From Vitis vinifera (lineage: Eukaryota; Streptophyta; Magnoliopsida; Vitales; Vitaceae): 64,000 nucleotides of DNA. Below the pieces are notes generated by a model. The model had not been told where the DNA came from, ran no database searches, and saw only the letters and a program-made list of their open reading frames with translations. Numbering within the stretch: the stretch's first letter is position 1; each line of letters starts with the position of its first letter. Of this stretch, positions 36,401 to 50,143 are shown piece by piece. The DNA lies in contig NC_081808.1 in assembly GCF_030704535.1 (NCBI RefSeq), positions 21,641,501 through 21,705,500 of the forward strand, read 5' to 3'. The position numbers were made by a program, and so were the translations under genes.

Positions 36401-39400
36401 TTGTGTTGTGTTACAGTCATGAACTGAGAACACCTATGGCTGCAGTGATTGGGTTGCTGGACATTCTTATATGCGATGATTGTCTCACAAATGAACAATA
36501 TGCAACAGTTACCCAGATTCGTAAATGCTCAACTGCTCTACTCCGACTTCTAAACAACATTTTGGACATCAGCAAGGTGCGCTATGAAGACATGCTTAAT
36601 GTTTTGTTTATGGGCAGGATAAGTATATTATAACAATTGATGTGTAGGAAGATAATAAAAGTTTGTATATGATCTATTGAGTGAGAGAATCAGTCAATCA
36701 CTAGCAAACACTGATCAGATGTTTAATAGCCAACTGACTTATCAAAAGTTTGAGGGTTAGCTGGCCTTGCTGACATCCATGTGCTTGGTACAAGCTTATG
36801 TTAGTTAACAATGTTGTTTCAAAAATTATATAATTAGGAGCAGAAATATGTTCTGAAGTACTATTGTTTTAATCCAAAAACTGAAATTCTCCCTTGAAAC
36901 TCATTTTTGCACCATCTTTAAAAACTTCATATAGGTGGAATCTGGGAAACTGGTTCTGGAAGATGCTGAATTTGACTTGGGACGAGAACTTGAAGGACTC
37001 GTCGATATGTTCTCTGTGCAGTGCATTAACCACAATGTGGAGACTGTTCTAGATCTCTCAGGTATGACAATAATATTCATTGTTTGAAGCCCTCCACCAC
37101 AACTCTAATAATAAATCTGAAAGAACTGAGGTAACCAGTTGAATAAAATGATCATTTGTCTTCTAATATCTGTTTTTTATTTGTGTTATTGGTTTCTATA
37201 CTTATTTTGTAGATGATATGCCAAAGTTAGTTCGAGGAGACTCTGCTAGAGTTGTTCAAATATTTGCAAATCTAATCAGCAATTCTATCAAGTTTACAAC
37301 ATGTAAGTTCAGCTTTCCTATTGCTAAAGGCAAGTTCTAGTTGTGCAATATTGCAGCTTGAGTAATTGAATGGGGGAAGGAAAAACTCATTATTCATGGT
37401 TTTTTATGGAAAATTTCTTAAAATCCCAGTTAAAAAGAGTTAGGTGGTGTTTGTTTTTTTGACTTTTTGCTGAAAGCAATTTAGTTTTAGAATTTAGGTT
37501 GTTGTTTTTCTACTTTTTCATGACTTATTATAAACTTTTTACTAAATAGAAAAAGCCAAAATATGTAGCTTTTTCTAAATAGAAAAAATAACATATTGGT
37601 TTTTTTTACTTTTTAATACTTAATAGAAATAAAATACTACAAAAACAAACAACCTAACGTTTAACACTATTAAGCATTAAGGTTCTATTTAGAATTAAGT
37701 AAAAAAACAAACACCACCTTAATGTCTCTCATATTTCACAAGCCTACAAGCATATCCCAACATGTCAACCATTTTCTGGCTCTCCTGGCTATGGATAAGC
37801 ACAAGGTTGAAGATAATATAGTTTTCTTCTTCTCTGGGGGTTTCTTCTATTCGTCAGTTTATAGAAGGTTTATAAGAGGAGAGTTATCTTGATTTCTCAT
37901 TTCAGTTGCCATTTGCTCTTATGGTCATGGTTGTGAACTTGTAAAATGCATCGTGTATTGTTTTTCAATTTTTCCATATTATGTATCATATTGTATAGTG
38001 TATCGTAAGTTTTTTTTTATACAGTGAAGCATAAATAGAAAAAATATGCATATATGTGCATATATATATATTGGAAGCATAAAATAGAGAGTAATATATA
38101 ACCAATTTCATGAAAGGCTATAAGATTTAAAGAATTAAACAATACTATATGGTATGAAAACATTGAATATTAGAGTTCTAAAAAGATCAATCTAAAAAAA
38201 AAAAAAAAAAGAGTTTAATGTATAGGCTTATCACAATATCCACAAGAATAGACTTTTTAAATTTTTAGTTCCAAATTATTATTAGACATATGTGCTTATA
38301 TATGTTGACATATATGTTTTTATGTGTTGTCTCCAAAGTTTCAACTGTTCATCTTCGCCATCATTTCTTCCCCATTAAAAAAAAAAATTAAAAATTTGTA
38401 GTATATTAAGTAAAAGATTTTATTCACCAATCCCCATTCAAAACATTCAAATGAAAATTATCCAATATTCATTGTAAGAACAAATTTACTTAACTTCCAT
38501 TATGGCCTTTGATAACAACCATGTAGCTTTTCATGTAGGATTATTTGACCTCTTTTTCCCTTTGTGATCAATTTCTAACCCATTTTGTACACTTTAAACA
38601 ATTAATATAATAATTCTTTTAACAAAAAAGTTTCAATTCTATTGTTCTTTAAAATTATGAAAAATACTTGAAGGAACTAGAATTAGATCTCTTTTCCATT
38701 TCCGTTCAAGAGTTCTTATGTGTTTTCACACTCCTTTGGGAGAAAAGATAAAAGTAAAACTAATTATAAATAAAATAAAAATTCAATTTTAAAACTCATG
38801 CAATTAACCTCATATATGTATCATAAGATACACTTAAGATAAAATATGGATTGCGATATACATCCATTTCCTTAAAAAATATACTAAATTTATTGTTTCA
38901 TATATCTTAAGTTGTTAGCATTTATGTTTATGGATGTATCAACCCTCTCTGTTTCCACTAGTCAATATAAATACTTATCAAAGAAATCTGCACACACTTT
39001 TCTGCTAATGCTTCTTCTTTTTTTTTTTTCTTTTTTCTTTTTTTAATAATTATTTCAAGTCCTGGTCATATTTTCTCATTTATGGATGAATAAGTTAGCT
39101 TACGAGCTTGATATGATTTTGCACTTATGACCCCTCTTAAAAGATTGTGCCACCATTTCACAACATCTAATATGGCAAACCTTAATCTGTTTTGTGAGTG
39201 CATATATGGCAATATAAATAAAAGGGAAAACAAAAAAATAGAGTTCTTGTGGATAAGTAATTTCATCCAAAATCGTAGGATCCCTGTAAATCTGTATCAA
39301 TCCACATCATCAATTTTGTAGGAAAGCAAACTCACATGAACTAAAGTTTCAAATTGCTTACAGCGGGTCACATTATTCTGCGAGGATGGTGTGAGAATTC

Positions 39401-42400
39401 AAATGCCTATGGTAACTCTGGGAAGTTTCCCCTCAATCAGAAGGCATCACGATCTGCACTTAAAGCAAAGTTCAAGCAACATCGGAACCATGCCAAGAGG
39501 GCTTGCAAGAAAAACAACAAGATGACTCTTTGGTTTGAAGTGGATGACACTGGCTGTGGTATGGGCTTTACAGTTATCTGCTACTACTGCAAGATTAAAC
39601 CTTCTGCTTCTTAGTGACTCACTCTTTCTAACATTTCTTTGCAGGAATTGATCCAAGCAAATGGGAGTCAGTATTTGAAAGCTTTGAGCAGGCTGACCCC
39701 TCAACAACTCGAACGTAAGTAGTATTCAAGTTTCACTGTCCTCACTGGTTGATGCACTTGTAAATTGGAAGGATTTAATTAATGAAAGCACATTCTAGTA
39801 TTCATGTTGGTTTATTGTTTTAATGCCATAAGAAACATACTATACGCAAATGCTTTTGCAAATGATCCACGGAACAACTGAAAATTGAATATTCCACTTT
39901 ATGATTTTCTTTTTTCTTTTTTTCTATTTTTCAGTCATGGTGGCACCGGTCTTGGCCTATGCATTGTACGAACTTTGGTGAGTTAAGTTTACAACTTATA
40001 TGTATCTGTCATGCATGACAAGGAAAATCATTCTGCATCAATAATATAAATTCTCAATTTAGGTCTCAGAAGAAACCACACTCCTTTCCATGGCATATGG
40101 ATAACTTCAATTATTGAAGGGGTCCAACACCACTATTTCATAGTCCTAGTAGTTCTCCTATCCATTCACTCATCCTGATTATATCACCCTCATTTGCAAA
40201 TTACTCAACCTTTAGACAGCCATTTGTATTTTTGCATCTTCTGTAGAGCCTAATTGCCCATAGCACACTGATCTTAGATGTCTGTCATGCATGTGTCAAT
40301 TCATCTTTCAACATCTGAACTGCAACTAATGCATCACTACAATTCAGTGAAAGACAAATTAGTTCTTTTTTTTCAATGTTTTATGCTCCCCTCTACTTCT
40401 ATGTGAATATCCTTATTCTATTTTCTGATGTGAGAGGTACTCACAGGTTAACAAGATGGGTGGAGAAATCAAGGTTGTGAAGAAGAATAGTCCAGGGACT
40501 ATAATGCAACTCTACTTGCTTCTCAATACACCTATAGAGGGAGCAGGACAGCATTGTCAACTAGAATTTGGGGAGCATAGCCTAGTAGTGAGTAAAGTTG
40601 CTTTCATTTCCCATTTATGGCTTTGTTACCTCTTAACACACTATTTGGTTTCTAATGATAGGAAAAAAATTATGACTTATATTTTCATCATCTAGTCCAT
40701 TTGAGTTTATATTTTTGGAACTAAAGCATCAACACCCAGAAGACTCGCACACCTTTCTTTTTTTCTCCTTCCCTTCAGCAACACAACTAAGACTAGGTGT
40801 TTCAACTGAATTTTTCTAGTATCTATTGTATAATGCATTCTGCATTTGTCTTTAGGTTGTATGTTATATTAAAAAAGGTTAGTCACTTACAATGTGCAAC
40901 AATACTGTAGTAGTATAAGCTTGCTCCCAACAAATTGTTGATTTGTTTCACAATGCCAAAAAAAAGAAGAGAAAAGCATGTGCACAGACACACAAGTCAT
41001 CTGCAGTAAGCAGAAAATTCTGTCTCTCTGTCAGCTTGGGAACTTCACTCAACAACCCACCCCCACAAAAAATGGACAACAAGAATTAGTTAAACAAGGA
41101 AAAGCCACATGGTCAACACTGTAGATTCATGTTCAGTTCAGGTGAAAACATATTGATTCAATCCAACTGATGTGCACAAAATTGTTCAAAATCTGAATGC
41201 AGGTACTGCTTGCACTAAGTGGTAGTATGGGTAGGTTGATTATGTCCCAGTGGTTACGGAAGAATGGTGTGTTCACTTGGGAAGCATCAGAATGGAATGA
41301 ACTGACTCAAATTCTGGGGCAACTTTTTCGAGCCAGAAGTTCAGTTCCTAATGGTGGCCTTGTTATGCAATGTTTACCAAGTGAACCTTTGAAAACTGAA
41401 GCACCAAACATACAAGACACAAGGGCCTCAGTTTTTGTCATAATTGTTGACATAGGGCTACTGGACTGGAGCACAGATATATGGAGGGAACAGCTTAACT
41501 TCCTTGACAAATACCATGGAAAAGCAAGGTTTGCATGGATACTAAACCATGATACTTCCAATTTCATAAAGATGGAGCTCCGCAGGAAAGGGCATTTATT
41601 AATGGTTAATAAACCATTATACAAGTCAAAAGTGGTGCATATTTTGGAAGCTGTCATAAAGGGGAGGGATCTTGAAATGCAAGGGAGAATTTTGAATGGT
41701 TTGAAAAGTACAAGAATAGAAGGTAATTTGCATGAATCTCTTGAAATTGATTCTACCCATTTTGAGGAGGTTCCCAGCTCTGATGATTCTGATAGGTCTG
41801 AAATGGGTAGTCATAAGTCTATCAATGCATATCATATTGCAGAAAAACAAAAAGACAGGATCAGAAAACCTTGTCCATCGCAATACCAGACAGCTAACAG
41901 TTGTTTAGTTGAATTTACTCAAGTATATTCAACAGAAAATAATTTGAGGACAGAGGATCCACATCAAATAAGGCCAAATTCACATGATGCTGGAAATGAA
42001 GGACACAAGTTGATGTGCAACAAGAGCACATCCCCTTTAACAGAAGCTGAATGTGAAAATTGTAGAGGCCAAGAACAACATTTGATCAGCACTTGTCCGA
42101 AAGAGCATGGTAATTCTTATTCAGGAAAGACTGTGAATGGACAGAAATCTCTAGAAGGCTTACGAATACTGCTTGCTGAAGATACACCAGTTCTCCAGAG
42201 AGTTGCAACCATAATGCTTGAAAAAATGGGAGCAACAGTCATAGCTGTAGGAGATGGACTGCAGGCAGTAGATGCTTTGAAATGTATGCCTGGTGCAGAG
42301 GAGAGTAGAGGGAAATGTCTTTTGCAAGATGGCAGAACAAGGTGTCAAACACAAATCCATGATTCCCTGCCATATGACTTGATCCTAATGGATTGTCAAG

Positions 42401-42860
42401 TAAGGAACTGTTAAATTCATATTTTGCCAATGCTTCATAAGATCATAGTTTTGCTATTTTAAATGTTTTTGCTTTCTTTTGGGAGAGATTCCAGAAGAAA
42501 TGCTAACAAAATGTTGCTTTGGTATGTATATACTAACATGGAACATACTATAATCCTAGGAACTGGATAATTTTATTCTGTGAACATCTGCATTTTGAAC
42601 TATGATGTGCATCTTCTGAACTTTATTGTCTTTGTGACAAACAGATGCCCAAGATGGATGGTTATGAAGCAACAAAAACAATAAGAAAGTCAGAAGAGGG
42701 AACAAGTTTGCACATTCCCATTGTTGCACTGACAGCCCATGCAATGTCATCAGATGAAGCCAAATGTTTGGAGGTTGGTATGGATGCTTATCTTACAAAG
42801 CCAATTGACTACAGGCTGATGGTGTCTACCATTCTTTCACTTACAAAAAGAATGGCCTAA
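33410..42860 (+). CDS. HK1: hybrid histidine kinase, AHK1 type (osmosensor)
   Basis: Thirteen exons: 33410-33595, 34190-34432, 34536-35327, 35555-35802, 36417-36576, 36935-37061, 37213-37302, 39364-39558, 39645-39714, 39935-39977, 40447-40587, 41203-42399 and 42645-42860, giving 1235 residues; Arabidopsis AHK1 is about 1200. Order: short N-terminus, membrane segment about 55-80, a large extracytoplasmic sensor region about 80-428, membrane segment about 429-453, then DHp with SHELRTP (phospho-His H491), an ATP-binding domain with N-box (NLISNSIKF) and G-boxes ([18 protein letters not shown]), a degenerate receiver-like stretch, and a C-terminal receiver with acceptor Asp D1162 in LILMDCQMPKMDG and LTKP Lys. 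The family acts at the plasma membrane in osmotic/drought phosphorelay. The frame stays open upstream of 33410 without another ATG, so a further 5' exon is possible. Intron 7 (37303-39363) carries two repeats. Confidence 0.95.
37443..37718. mobile_element. Harbinger/Tourist-like MITE in HK1 intron 7
   Basis: 276 bases with ends GGTGGTGTTTGTTTTTTT and its near-perfect reverse complement AAAAAAACAAACACCACC. It is flanked by TTA at 37440-37442 and 37719-37721, the three-base target duplication typical of PIF/Harbinger elements. It has no coding capacity. Confidence 0.8.
37928..38920 (+). mobile_element. ~1-kb AT-rich repeat in HK1 intron 7
   Basis: Starts near ATGGTTGTGAACTTGTAAAATGC. Blocks in it match, in reverse complement, the repeat at 53290-54266 in the small gene, for example CATGTAGGATTATTTGACC.. 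and ATGTGTTGTCTCCAAAGTTTC. It is a non-coding, non-autonomous element. Ends are approximate and its class is not determined. Confidence 0.65.
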
Positions 42861-45800
42861 CTTTGTTTTGTCACAGTCAGCACAACTGCATAATCACACT
42901 AGCAATAGCTAACAAGCTGCAGGCTTAGGCAGCACGCCAATGTATTAAAAAACAAAAGGGCATAATAGTAAACAGAAAATAATCCAATTTTCCTTTTTTG
43001 TCTTGATGGGATAAGGATGGTGTAACTGGCATATGGCAATGCAAGATTTGAAATCTTTGTACGGTTGTACTTCCTTAGTTGGTTCTTCATGTCCTACAGA
43101 TGAGTGCAGCTTCCAGTTTGTATATGACTGTACACTAGCGTATCAACCAGAGCATTCTGGGTAGACTGCAGGAACAAGACTGCTTTAATTTTTTGAGGGT
43201 AGGATGCTTTCTGAAATGTGGGAATTGGTGGGAGTTAATGCAGACAGAGCTTGACCAAGTGCAGCTCAGAGATGGGTGATTAGTTTCCAAGGCCATAAAC
43301 TGATCTAAATCTGGCCAGGAACTGACCAGCTAAATGAAGTTTATTTAACCCTGTAGGTTTATGTAGCTTTATTGTTGATCCAAATGGAGGAGATTGTGAC
43401 ACCATAACACCATGAATCGAATTTGTTTTTAAGGCTGTAACTAATAGGTAATGTTGATGAGTAAATTCCCTTTCTTTTTCCATCTTGTTACTCTGATCCT
43501 CTAGACTCCCTCCCTCTCTTTTTATTCCCTAAGTTTTATTGTCGTTTACTGGCTTTGGGGATACTTTTAACCCCAATCTCATTCCAGTTCATGCAGGAAT
43601 TGAGGCCTAATGGTGAATAGAAGGAATTCTGGGAACAACTTGCTGTTGAAAAGGAAAATTCACTGTTAATACTAGTTGAGGATTTTGATTAGAATATGGA
43701 TGTTGTATGAACCTGGTTCCAGTTCCAGGAGCTCTATTTCATTTCTTCTCATCTTCTGTTTTTGGTGCAAACTCAAACTCTCTTGAATTCTGTAGCAAAA
43801 ATGAAAGACTTCTTCTCCTGTTCTTCATTCCACTCATTTCACACTCAAAACAAAACCTTATTTGCTGGATTGTTTTAGCTGTAATTTGATATCATGGGGC
43901 TCTCTATGGTTTATTTGTTTACACCCAATTTTGTAAAAAGAAGTCATATTTTTTAATTAATTAATTTAGCGTCTATTTGTATTTTTTTTTCTTAGGAGTT
44001 CGTATTTTTATATAAAAGTTATAGTTACTTTTTGTTTACAAAACTAAAAGAAAAATAAGAAATACATCCAAACTATAGCTTAAGGTCATATTTGTTTTGC
44101 TTAAGTGCAACTTTATTTCCTTATCTCGTAGTAGCGCAAAGCCTCATATTTATATATGCTGCAAGCGGGCATGAGGGGCTTCGCAATGCACACGTGGCAC
44201 ACTAACAGGTTGGGCTATCAAGCATCGATGCCATGTGTGGGGTCTACCCATGACAATGAGTCCATAGGGTGATTGCTGCATCTCATAATGCTAACAAGTT
44301 CTTAACACTGTATATAGTGAATTCCTCGTGATCATGTAGACATGTTTTAAAATTGTAAAAATCTATTAGATTTAAAAAGAACCATAGCTAAGAGTATGTT
44401 ATTACAAAAGATAGTAGTCAATTCGTAATCTCAATGTGGGATATTGGACAAGTGTTTTGAGTAACCCTTTCTAAACATGATTGTGATATTTCATATAAAA
44501 TAGGAAACACTATATATGTGTATTCATTTTGTACCACATACTTAATAATGACTTGTTAAGTTCAAAACAAATAATATCTACGTAGGAATTAGTAGATCCT
44601 TGCATGTTTGGGTGATTATTTACTAAAAAAGTAAAAAAAAAAAAAAAAAAATAGAAAAAGCCAAAAAATGGTCATTCATTAGGATCCACTTTTTATTTTT
44701 TGTTTTTAAAGACAAAAAATAGTCTTAAATTGTATATAAAATGTATTCTTATATCAAAAGGTATAAATTTATTTTGCTTTATTAAAATCACTTTTAAAAA
44801 ATTTAAAACTTGAAGTAGTATTTTTTTTTTTTTGATATTTCACTGTTTTTAAAGAGATTTTTTTTACATTTATGTAAAAACATAAAACAAAAATGTATCC
44901 AAATGTCACATCAATTTGTTATTTTCAAAACTTTCTTAAGAAATGTGAAAACTATTTTCTTAATTGAAATAAAAAAATTGAATAAATTCATATTAAAGAG
45001 GTTATGAGACCCATCATATAAAAACAATACACATATTACAAATAAAAGAAATATCTATATATATATATATAGTTTTAAATATGGGCATTATCTTATAAAT
45101 ATTTTCTTAAAAATGATGAGATAATACCCATAATTAGAAAGAAAGAAAAAAAAACTTTCAGGTAAACACCTTTATTTTGATATTTTTACCTTTAAAATTT
45201 TTATTCAAAAATTATTTGATATGAGATATTAGAAGGGATGCAACTCGAGTGGACTGACTGTTATCTAACTCGAATGCAATTAAATATTTTGAAAGATTTT
45301 GACAATGATTTTCAATACTTAGGTTAAGGTTTCCTCGATCCAAACTCAAATTGAGTTAAGCTTAGGTAAATATCCAAGCAATCTAAACCTAACTCGATTT
45401 AATTTTTTTATAAGATTTATAATATATGCTATTCCATGTAATAACATTCATTTTATTTAAATTTTTAAGCAAAAATATCATTTTATATTATATTATATAT
45501 TTTTTTCAATTTTTTTTCATTTATTATTTATATATATATAAAAGGTTTTTAAAAACATTATAAATAAATTTTGAATATAAGTCGATTAACCCGAATACAA
45601 CTTAATTAATTCAAACTCAACCTAAACTTTGATAAATGAGGTTAGGTTGAACTCAGGGTGAGTTGATCTTCGATTAATTATCTTTTAAGTTGGATTTGGT
45701 TAGTTATCACCCACGATCCGCCCAAATTGAAAAAATGATTGGAAGGGAAGTATTTTCTCAAAGGAGTTAATATTTGATGTCTTTAAAAGATGAATGTTAT

Positions 45801-45880
45801 TTTTCCGGTTTTTTATTTTCAAATACCCTTTTACCCTTTTAATCAAATATAACAACAATTGGTTGGTTATTAAATGACCA
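42861..45880. other. HK1 3' flank and AT-rich repeat DNA
   Basis: To about 43900 is probable 3' UTR and unique DNA. From 43940 it is AT-rich with A and T runs. A short inverted-repeat-like unit lies at about 43970-44085. From 45230 to 45730 phrases of the type AACCTAACTCGATTTAA recur in both directions (for example 45395 and 45640), which suggests an old transposon. No coding signal was seen. Confidence 0.45.
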
Positions 45881-46090
45881 AACTATCCAAGTATCACTGC
45901 CGTGGCGGTCCCCAATTGGTCGTTAAGCCACCAAATGGGTCCGTATTTCGAATCGACTTTGCAGCGAGACGGTGAATCTGTGAGTGACTTGTTGCCTACG
46001 TCTTGACATTGAAAAGGAGGAGGAGGGAATTGCAGAGATTCCAGAAAAAATCGAGTAAGGAAGAAAAAAACAAGAAGCTGAAGAAGAAAG
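45881..46090 (+). promoter_or_regulatory. proteasome gene proximal promoter and 5' UTR
   Basis: A CCAAT motif lies at about 45912, then a purine-rich leader (AAGGAGGAGGAGGG, then GAAGAAGAAAG) runs up to the ATG. No TATA box was seen, as is usual for housekeeping genes. Confidence 0.5.
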
Positions 46091-49003
46091 ATGGCCAGAT
46101 ACGATAGGGCGATTACAGTCTTCTCACCAGATGGTCATCTCTTTCAGGTCGAGTACGCTCTCGAAGCCGTCCGTAAAGGCAACGCCGCCGTCGGCGTCCG
46201 CGGCACCGACACCATCGTTCTCGGCGTCGAGAAAAAGTCCACCGCCAAACTCCAAGATTCCAGGTCTCCTTTTTTCATTTTTCATTTTTATTTTCTTTTT
46301 TTCTTGTGTAAATACCAAAATGAAGGTAGGGTTAGGGTTTGATGGTTTTGGAGACATCCATGTCTCTTCACTAGAAAAATTAGAAAAATGAGGTCTTCTT
46401 TTGAATTCTCAAGTGCCCACATCTGGAACAAGTATTGCTGGCCGATTCATATGCTACAAAAGCGAAATGTAAACATACTTGTCTAATCAAACTTACATTT
46501 CATTGAGGTTTTAAAATTCCATAAATTTCTGATACAGTTCTACTAGTGAAATTGTGACATGCTTGTATCTTTTATACGGAAAATTAAAAAAAAAAATAAA
46601 TACAAGTTGAGGAAACCGGTGGTGGAGTTACTGTGGATTGGTGATGCTGTACGTTTCTACTGCAGATGTCTAGAAGAGGTCCAGCCTTGTTGCTTTCCTG
46701 TCACCAGTAGTCATATAAGATTCACTTATTTAGGGTGCAATTTTTTGCCATAGTTATGTCTAGGGTGGCGTTTTAAATTTTATTTTTCTTAGGAGTTAGG
46801 ATTGATTTTGTGCTGACTATTTTTCTGTTCTGTTCTGCAGAACAGTTAGGAAGATTGTTAACCTGGATGATCACATTGCACTGGCCTGTGCTGGGCTCAA
46901 GGCAGATGCTCGAGTCCTAATTAACAGAGCACGGATTGAATGCCAAAGCCACAGACTTACTGTTGAGGACCCTGTAACTGTTGAGTATATTACACGCTAT
47001 ATCGCGGGTCTTCAGCAAAAGTACACACAGAGCGGTGGTGTGAGACCATTTGGCCTTTCAACTTTGATTGTGGGCTTTGATCCATACACTGGTGTGCCAT
47101 CTCTATATCAGACGGATCCATCAGGGACATTTTCTGCTTGGAAAGCTAATGCAACTGGGAGAAACTCTAATTCGATGAGGGAGTTCCTGGAGAAGAACTA
47201 TAAAGAAACTTCCGGGCAAGAAACTGTGAAGCTTGCAATTCGTGCATTGCTTGAAGTGAGTGGCTTTTTGCCTGCTTTGTTTGTTATTTCATATGTACAT
47301 AGTTTGTTGCACATAATCTCCCTTGTTTTTATTCTCTGAGGCTAGTGGTATAGGTTTTTCATAGTTTTACCATAGTTGCTTGCATCCAGCACAAATTACG
47401 TATATATCAAATAAATAAATAAATAAAGGTCCAAAATGATAAAGGTCCAGTGACCCTGCCTCTCCTTGTACTCAATGAATCAACGGTCACTACTTAATTG
47501 CTACTAACCAAATGTTCTGCTCTCTCTTATCAAATACTGCTAACAGTATAGAAATACTCAAATGTAAATTGTCACCTGCTTTCTATAACATTGAGTGAGT
47601 CAGTGTCAATTCTATACTGTACCTGTCAGTAATCAATCTATTGGTTCAAATTTCTTGGTTTATCAGCTTGCTCTTCAATGGTCCTGCTGTATGACAAAAT
47701 CTAGCTATGACAGAGTTTGTTTATTTAGATATTTGAATATCTATACAAGAATACTCCAGTGTACTGGGATTATGCCCCCTTTTTTTCTAGGTGCTTTTTT
47801 TTATCTATTATCTGTTTTCCTATCAAAAAAAGAAAACAGACAACTGGAGATTCAAATTCCAAACCTTCCTCTACTCCACCCACTTCACCACTTGAGCCAA
47901 GGCCTAGGAGCAATGTTGTTGGTCCTGTGAAATATGCTAAGTCATGAGTTAGGAAAAGTCATAGATGTTCTAAGTTTTTGGTCTATCAGAATGATGGATT
48001 ACTATGTGTATAGGCTCTTGGTTCAACAGTCTAAATTCTTGAGTGGTGATCCATACTAAGCAGTTGGAAGATTTCTTCTTTATTTTTTTTAGCATTCTAT
48101 GATTAGCATTCTATGAATAAAGTATACAAGTCTTATATTGTGAAGTTGATGCATAGATATCTCAGGCCTCCTTAGGTGTGATCAGGTGTTGGTAATGCAG
48201 AAACACATTTGTTTCTGCCTTCCCAAAATATTTATGTCATATGAGTTATCAATCATTCTTATGTTAAAAATATATTGTCAACCATGTAATAAGATTGTTG
48301 AGTATGAGGCACTTAGATTGGTGTTTTTTTTTTATCTTTGTCTGTCCAATTTCAGTACCAATTAAAGGAAAAATGTGGAAAAAAAAAAATCGATCCTCCA
48401 CTTCCCCGTCTCCCTTTCCTTCACACATGCACTCCACCCAAACACTCCCATATAAACACAGGTCCATAAAGGTGGAGGATCTAGTTACTTTTTTATTTTC
48501 ATTATTATTGTGTTCACAATGCTAGAAGTAGTTACTAGAAAGTACTACAAATTATATGAACATGTTAATATTTGGCATGATTATCATCAGGTTATGGGTC
48601 CACACCACTAAAACATGCTGCATGTTAGTCATTAGAGGTGCCTGGACACTGCTTCAGCACTAATGTCCTTGTTGATATTGTAATTATCTGGTTGGGACTT
48701 TTCACTTAGGGCCTAATGAGGGCAATAGCTTGTCTGGTAGGTGGGGTAGCGAGTTGAGTGATTTGGTATGATGGTTTGTACATTTGTATATCTTGATTTC
48801 AGAAGCATAACTTTTGGCATGTGTTATCTTATTACATGTAGGTGGTTGAGAGTGGAGGAAAGAACATAGAAATTGCTGTGATGACGAGGGAGCATGGTCT
48901 GCGGCAACTTGATGAGGCTGAAATTGATGCCATTGTTGCTGAGATTGAAGCAGAGAAGGCTGCTGCCGAGGCTGCAAAGAAGGGCCCTCCAAAGGATACA
49001 TGA
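46091..49003 (+). CDS. PAD1: 20S proteasome subunit alpha type-7
   Basis: Three exons, 46091-46263, 46841-47255 and 48842-49003, give 249 residues, the usual length. The N-terminus carries the proteasome alpha signature ([20 protein letters not shown], residues 4-23). The Ntn fold continues with [17 protein letters not shown], the [13 protein letters not shown] segment and the [15 protein letters not shown] helix. The C-terminus is Glu/Ala/Lys-rich and ends in KKGPPKDT. It is an outer-ring structural subunit that gates the core and has no catalytic Thr. The ATG sits in AAGAAAGATGGCC. All splice phases join without a stop. Confidence 0.97.
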
Positions 49004-49925
49004 GCTTTGCCTTTCCCCTCTCTTCTCCATTGATGCTTATCCTACCTTGCAACTTCCTTAAAAGAGTGAAAAACAAGGTAGAACTTTTCAAAATTTAAAA
49101 CTATGTCCTGGATTTTGGTGTGGGCAAGAGCGACTGTCATTGTCAGCATTTTCAATGTTGTTAAGAAGTATTGCAACCATGAACTTTAAAAATCAATTTA
49201 ACAGCTTCTCTCCAAATGGGTTGTGAAACTGATTTGGGACAAAGAATTTAGTGAATTGCGGTGCCTGCTTCTAGTTGATTTTTAATCTTTCAGGTCAGCG
49301 GTTTTGTTTAGTTTCTAGAAAAGTTGAGGTAAAAATATAAGGGGAAGAAAATAAATAGAAAAAAGTAAAAAATAAATTTGAAGTTAATAAATTATTTTTA
49401 TATTTTATTTATCTTAACTTTTTTGTATTAAAATTAAATAATTATGAATTTATAAATTTTTTTTATTAGTTTTATTTGTATTTGATTTTTTTTCACAATA
49501 AAAATAAAAATAATTTATTTTTATTTTTATTTTTCTTTTCTTAGCACTTCTAAGAAAGACTCGTTTCAAAACAAAACCCTACAAGGAGCTAGAATTTCAT
49601 CTCCATTTCATTGTAAGCTGGTCGGATTGCAGAATTCATTACTCTGATGTTGCAGGACGTTATGTTCTCCATGGTTTTCAGAGTTGAGGATAAATTTATT
49701 TCTTTTTATACTTCCTAAGTAAAAAGAATTGAAATATGAATAAGTTTTCACTAAATTTTCAAATTTAAAAGAAAAAAGAAAAATGAAAAAAGAAAGAAAG
49801 ATGTTTGAGGAAAAAGATTAAAATGGGCATATATTGAGGAGAAAAAGAGAAAGGAAAAAACAACTTAACTACTTTTAATGTTTTCACTGGTTTTGAAAAA
49901 TAAATATTTGTAAAACATGATAGAA
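49004..49925. other. intergenic region between PAD1 and tRNA
   Basis: About 250 bases of likely 3' UTR, then AT-rich DNA. At 49300-49560 there is a unit with A/T-rich inner part and partly complementary ends (GTTTAGTTTCTAGAAAAG; CTTCTAAGAAAGACTCG), perhaps a small MITE. No gene seen. Confidence 0.4.
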
Positions 49926-49999
49926 TGGCCCATACAGGTCTCGAACCTGTGACCTTCGCGTTATTAGCACGACGCTCTAACCAACTGAGCTAATAGGCC
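49926..49999 (-). tRNA. tRNA-Ile (anticodon AAU)
   Basis: Read on the minus strand: 74 bases, a 7-bp acceptor stem (GGCCTAT with ATGGGCC, one G-T pair), D arm GCTC..GAGC, anticodon stem TCGTG/CGCGA with loop CTAATAA (anticodon AAT), T arm ACAGG TTCGAGA CCTGT, and discriminator A. The A box (TAGCTCAGTTGG) and B box (GGTTCGAGACC) are intact. There is no intron. It looks like a functional nuclear tRNA gene. Confidence 0.97.
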
Positions 50000-50143
50000 A
50001 GTTGGGATGTTTTTATCTAAATACTATTTTATCTAATTTATGATACGATAATACCTGAAATCAGCCCTACCTAGGCAAGCAAGTTCGCCACAATCAAAAC
50101 TAATCTGGGAGGAAGATCGGGGGACGGCGGTTTTGTTTCGGCC

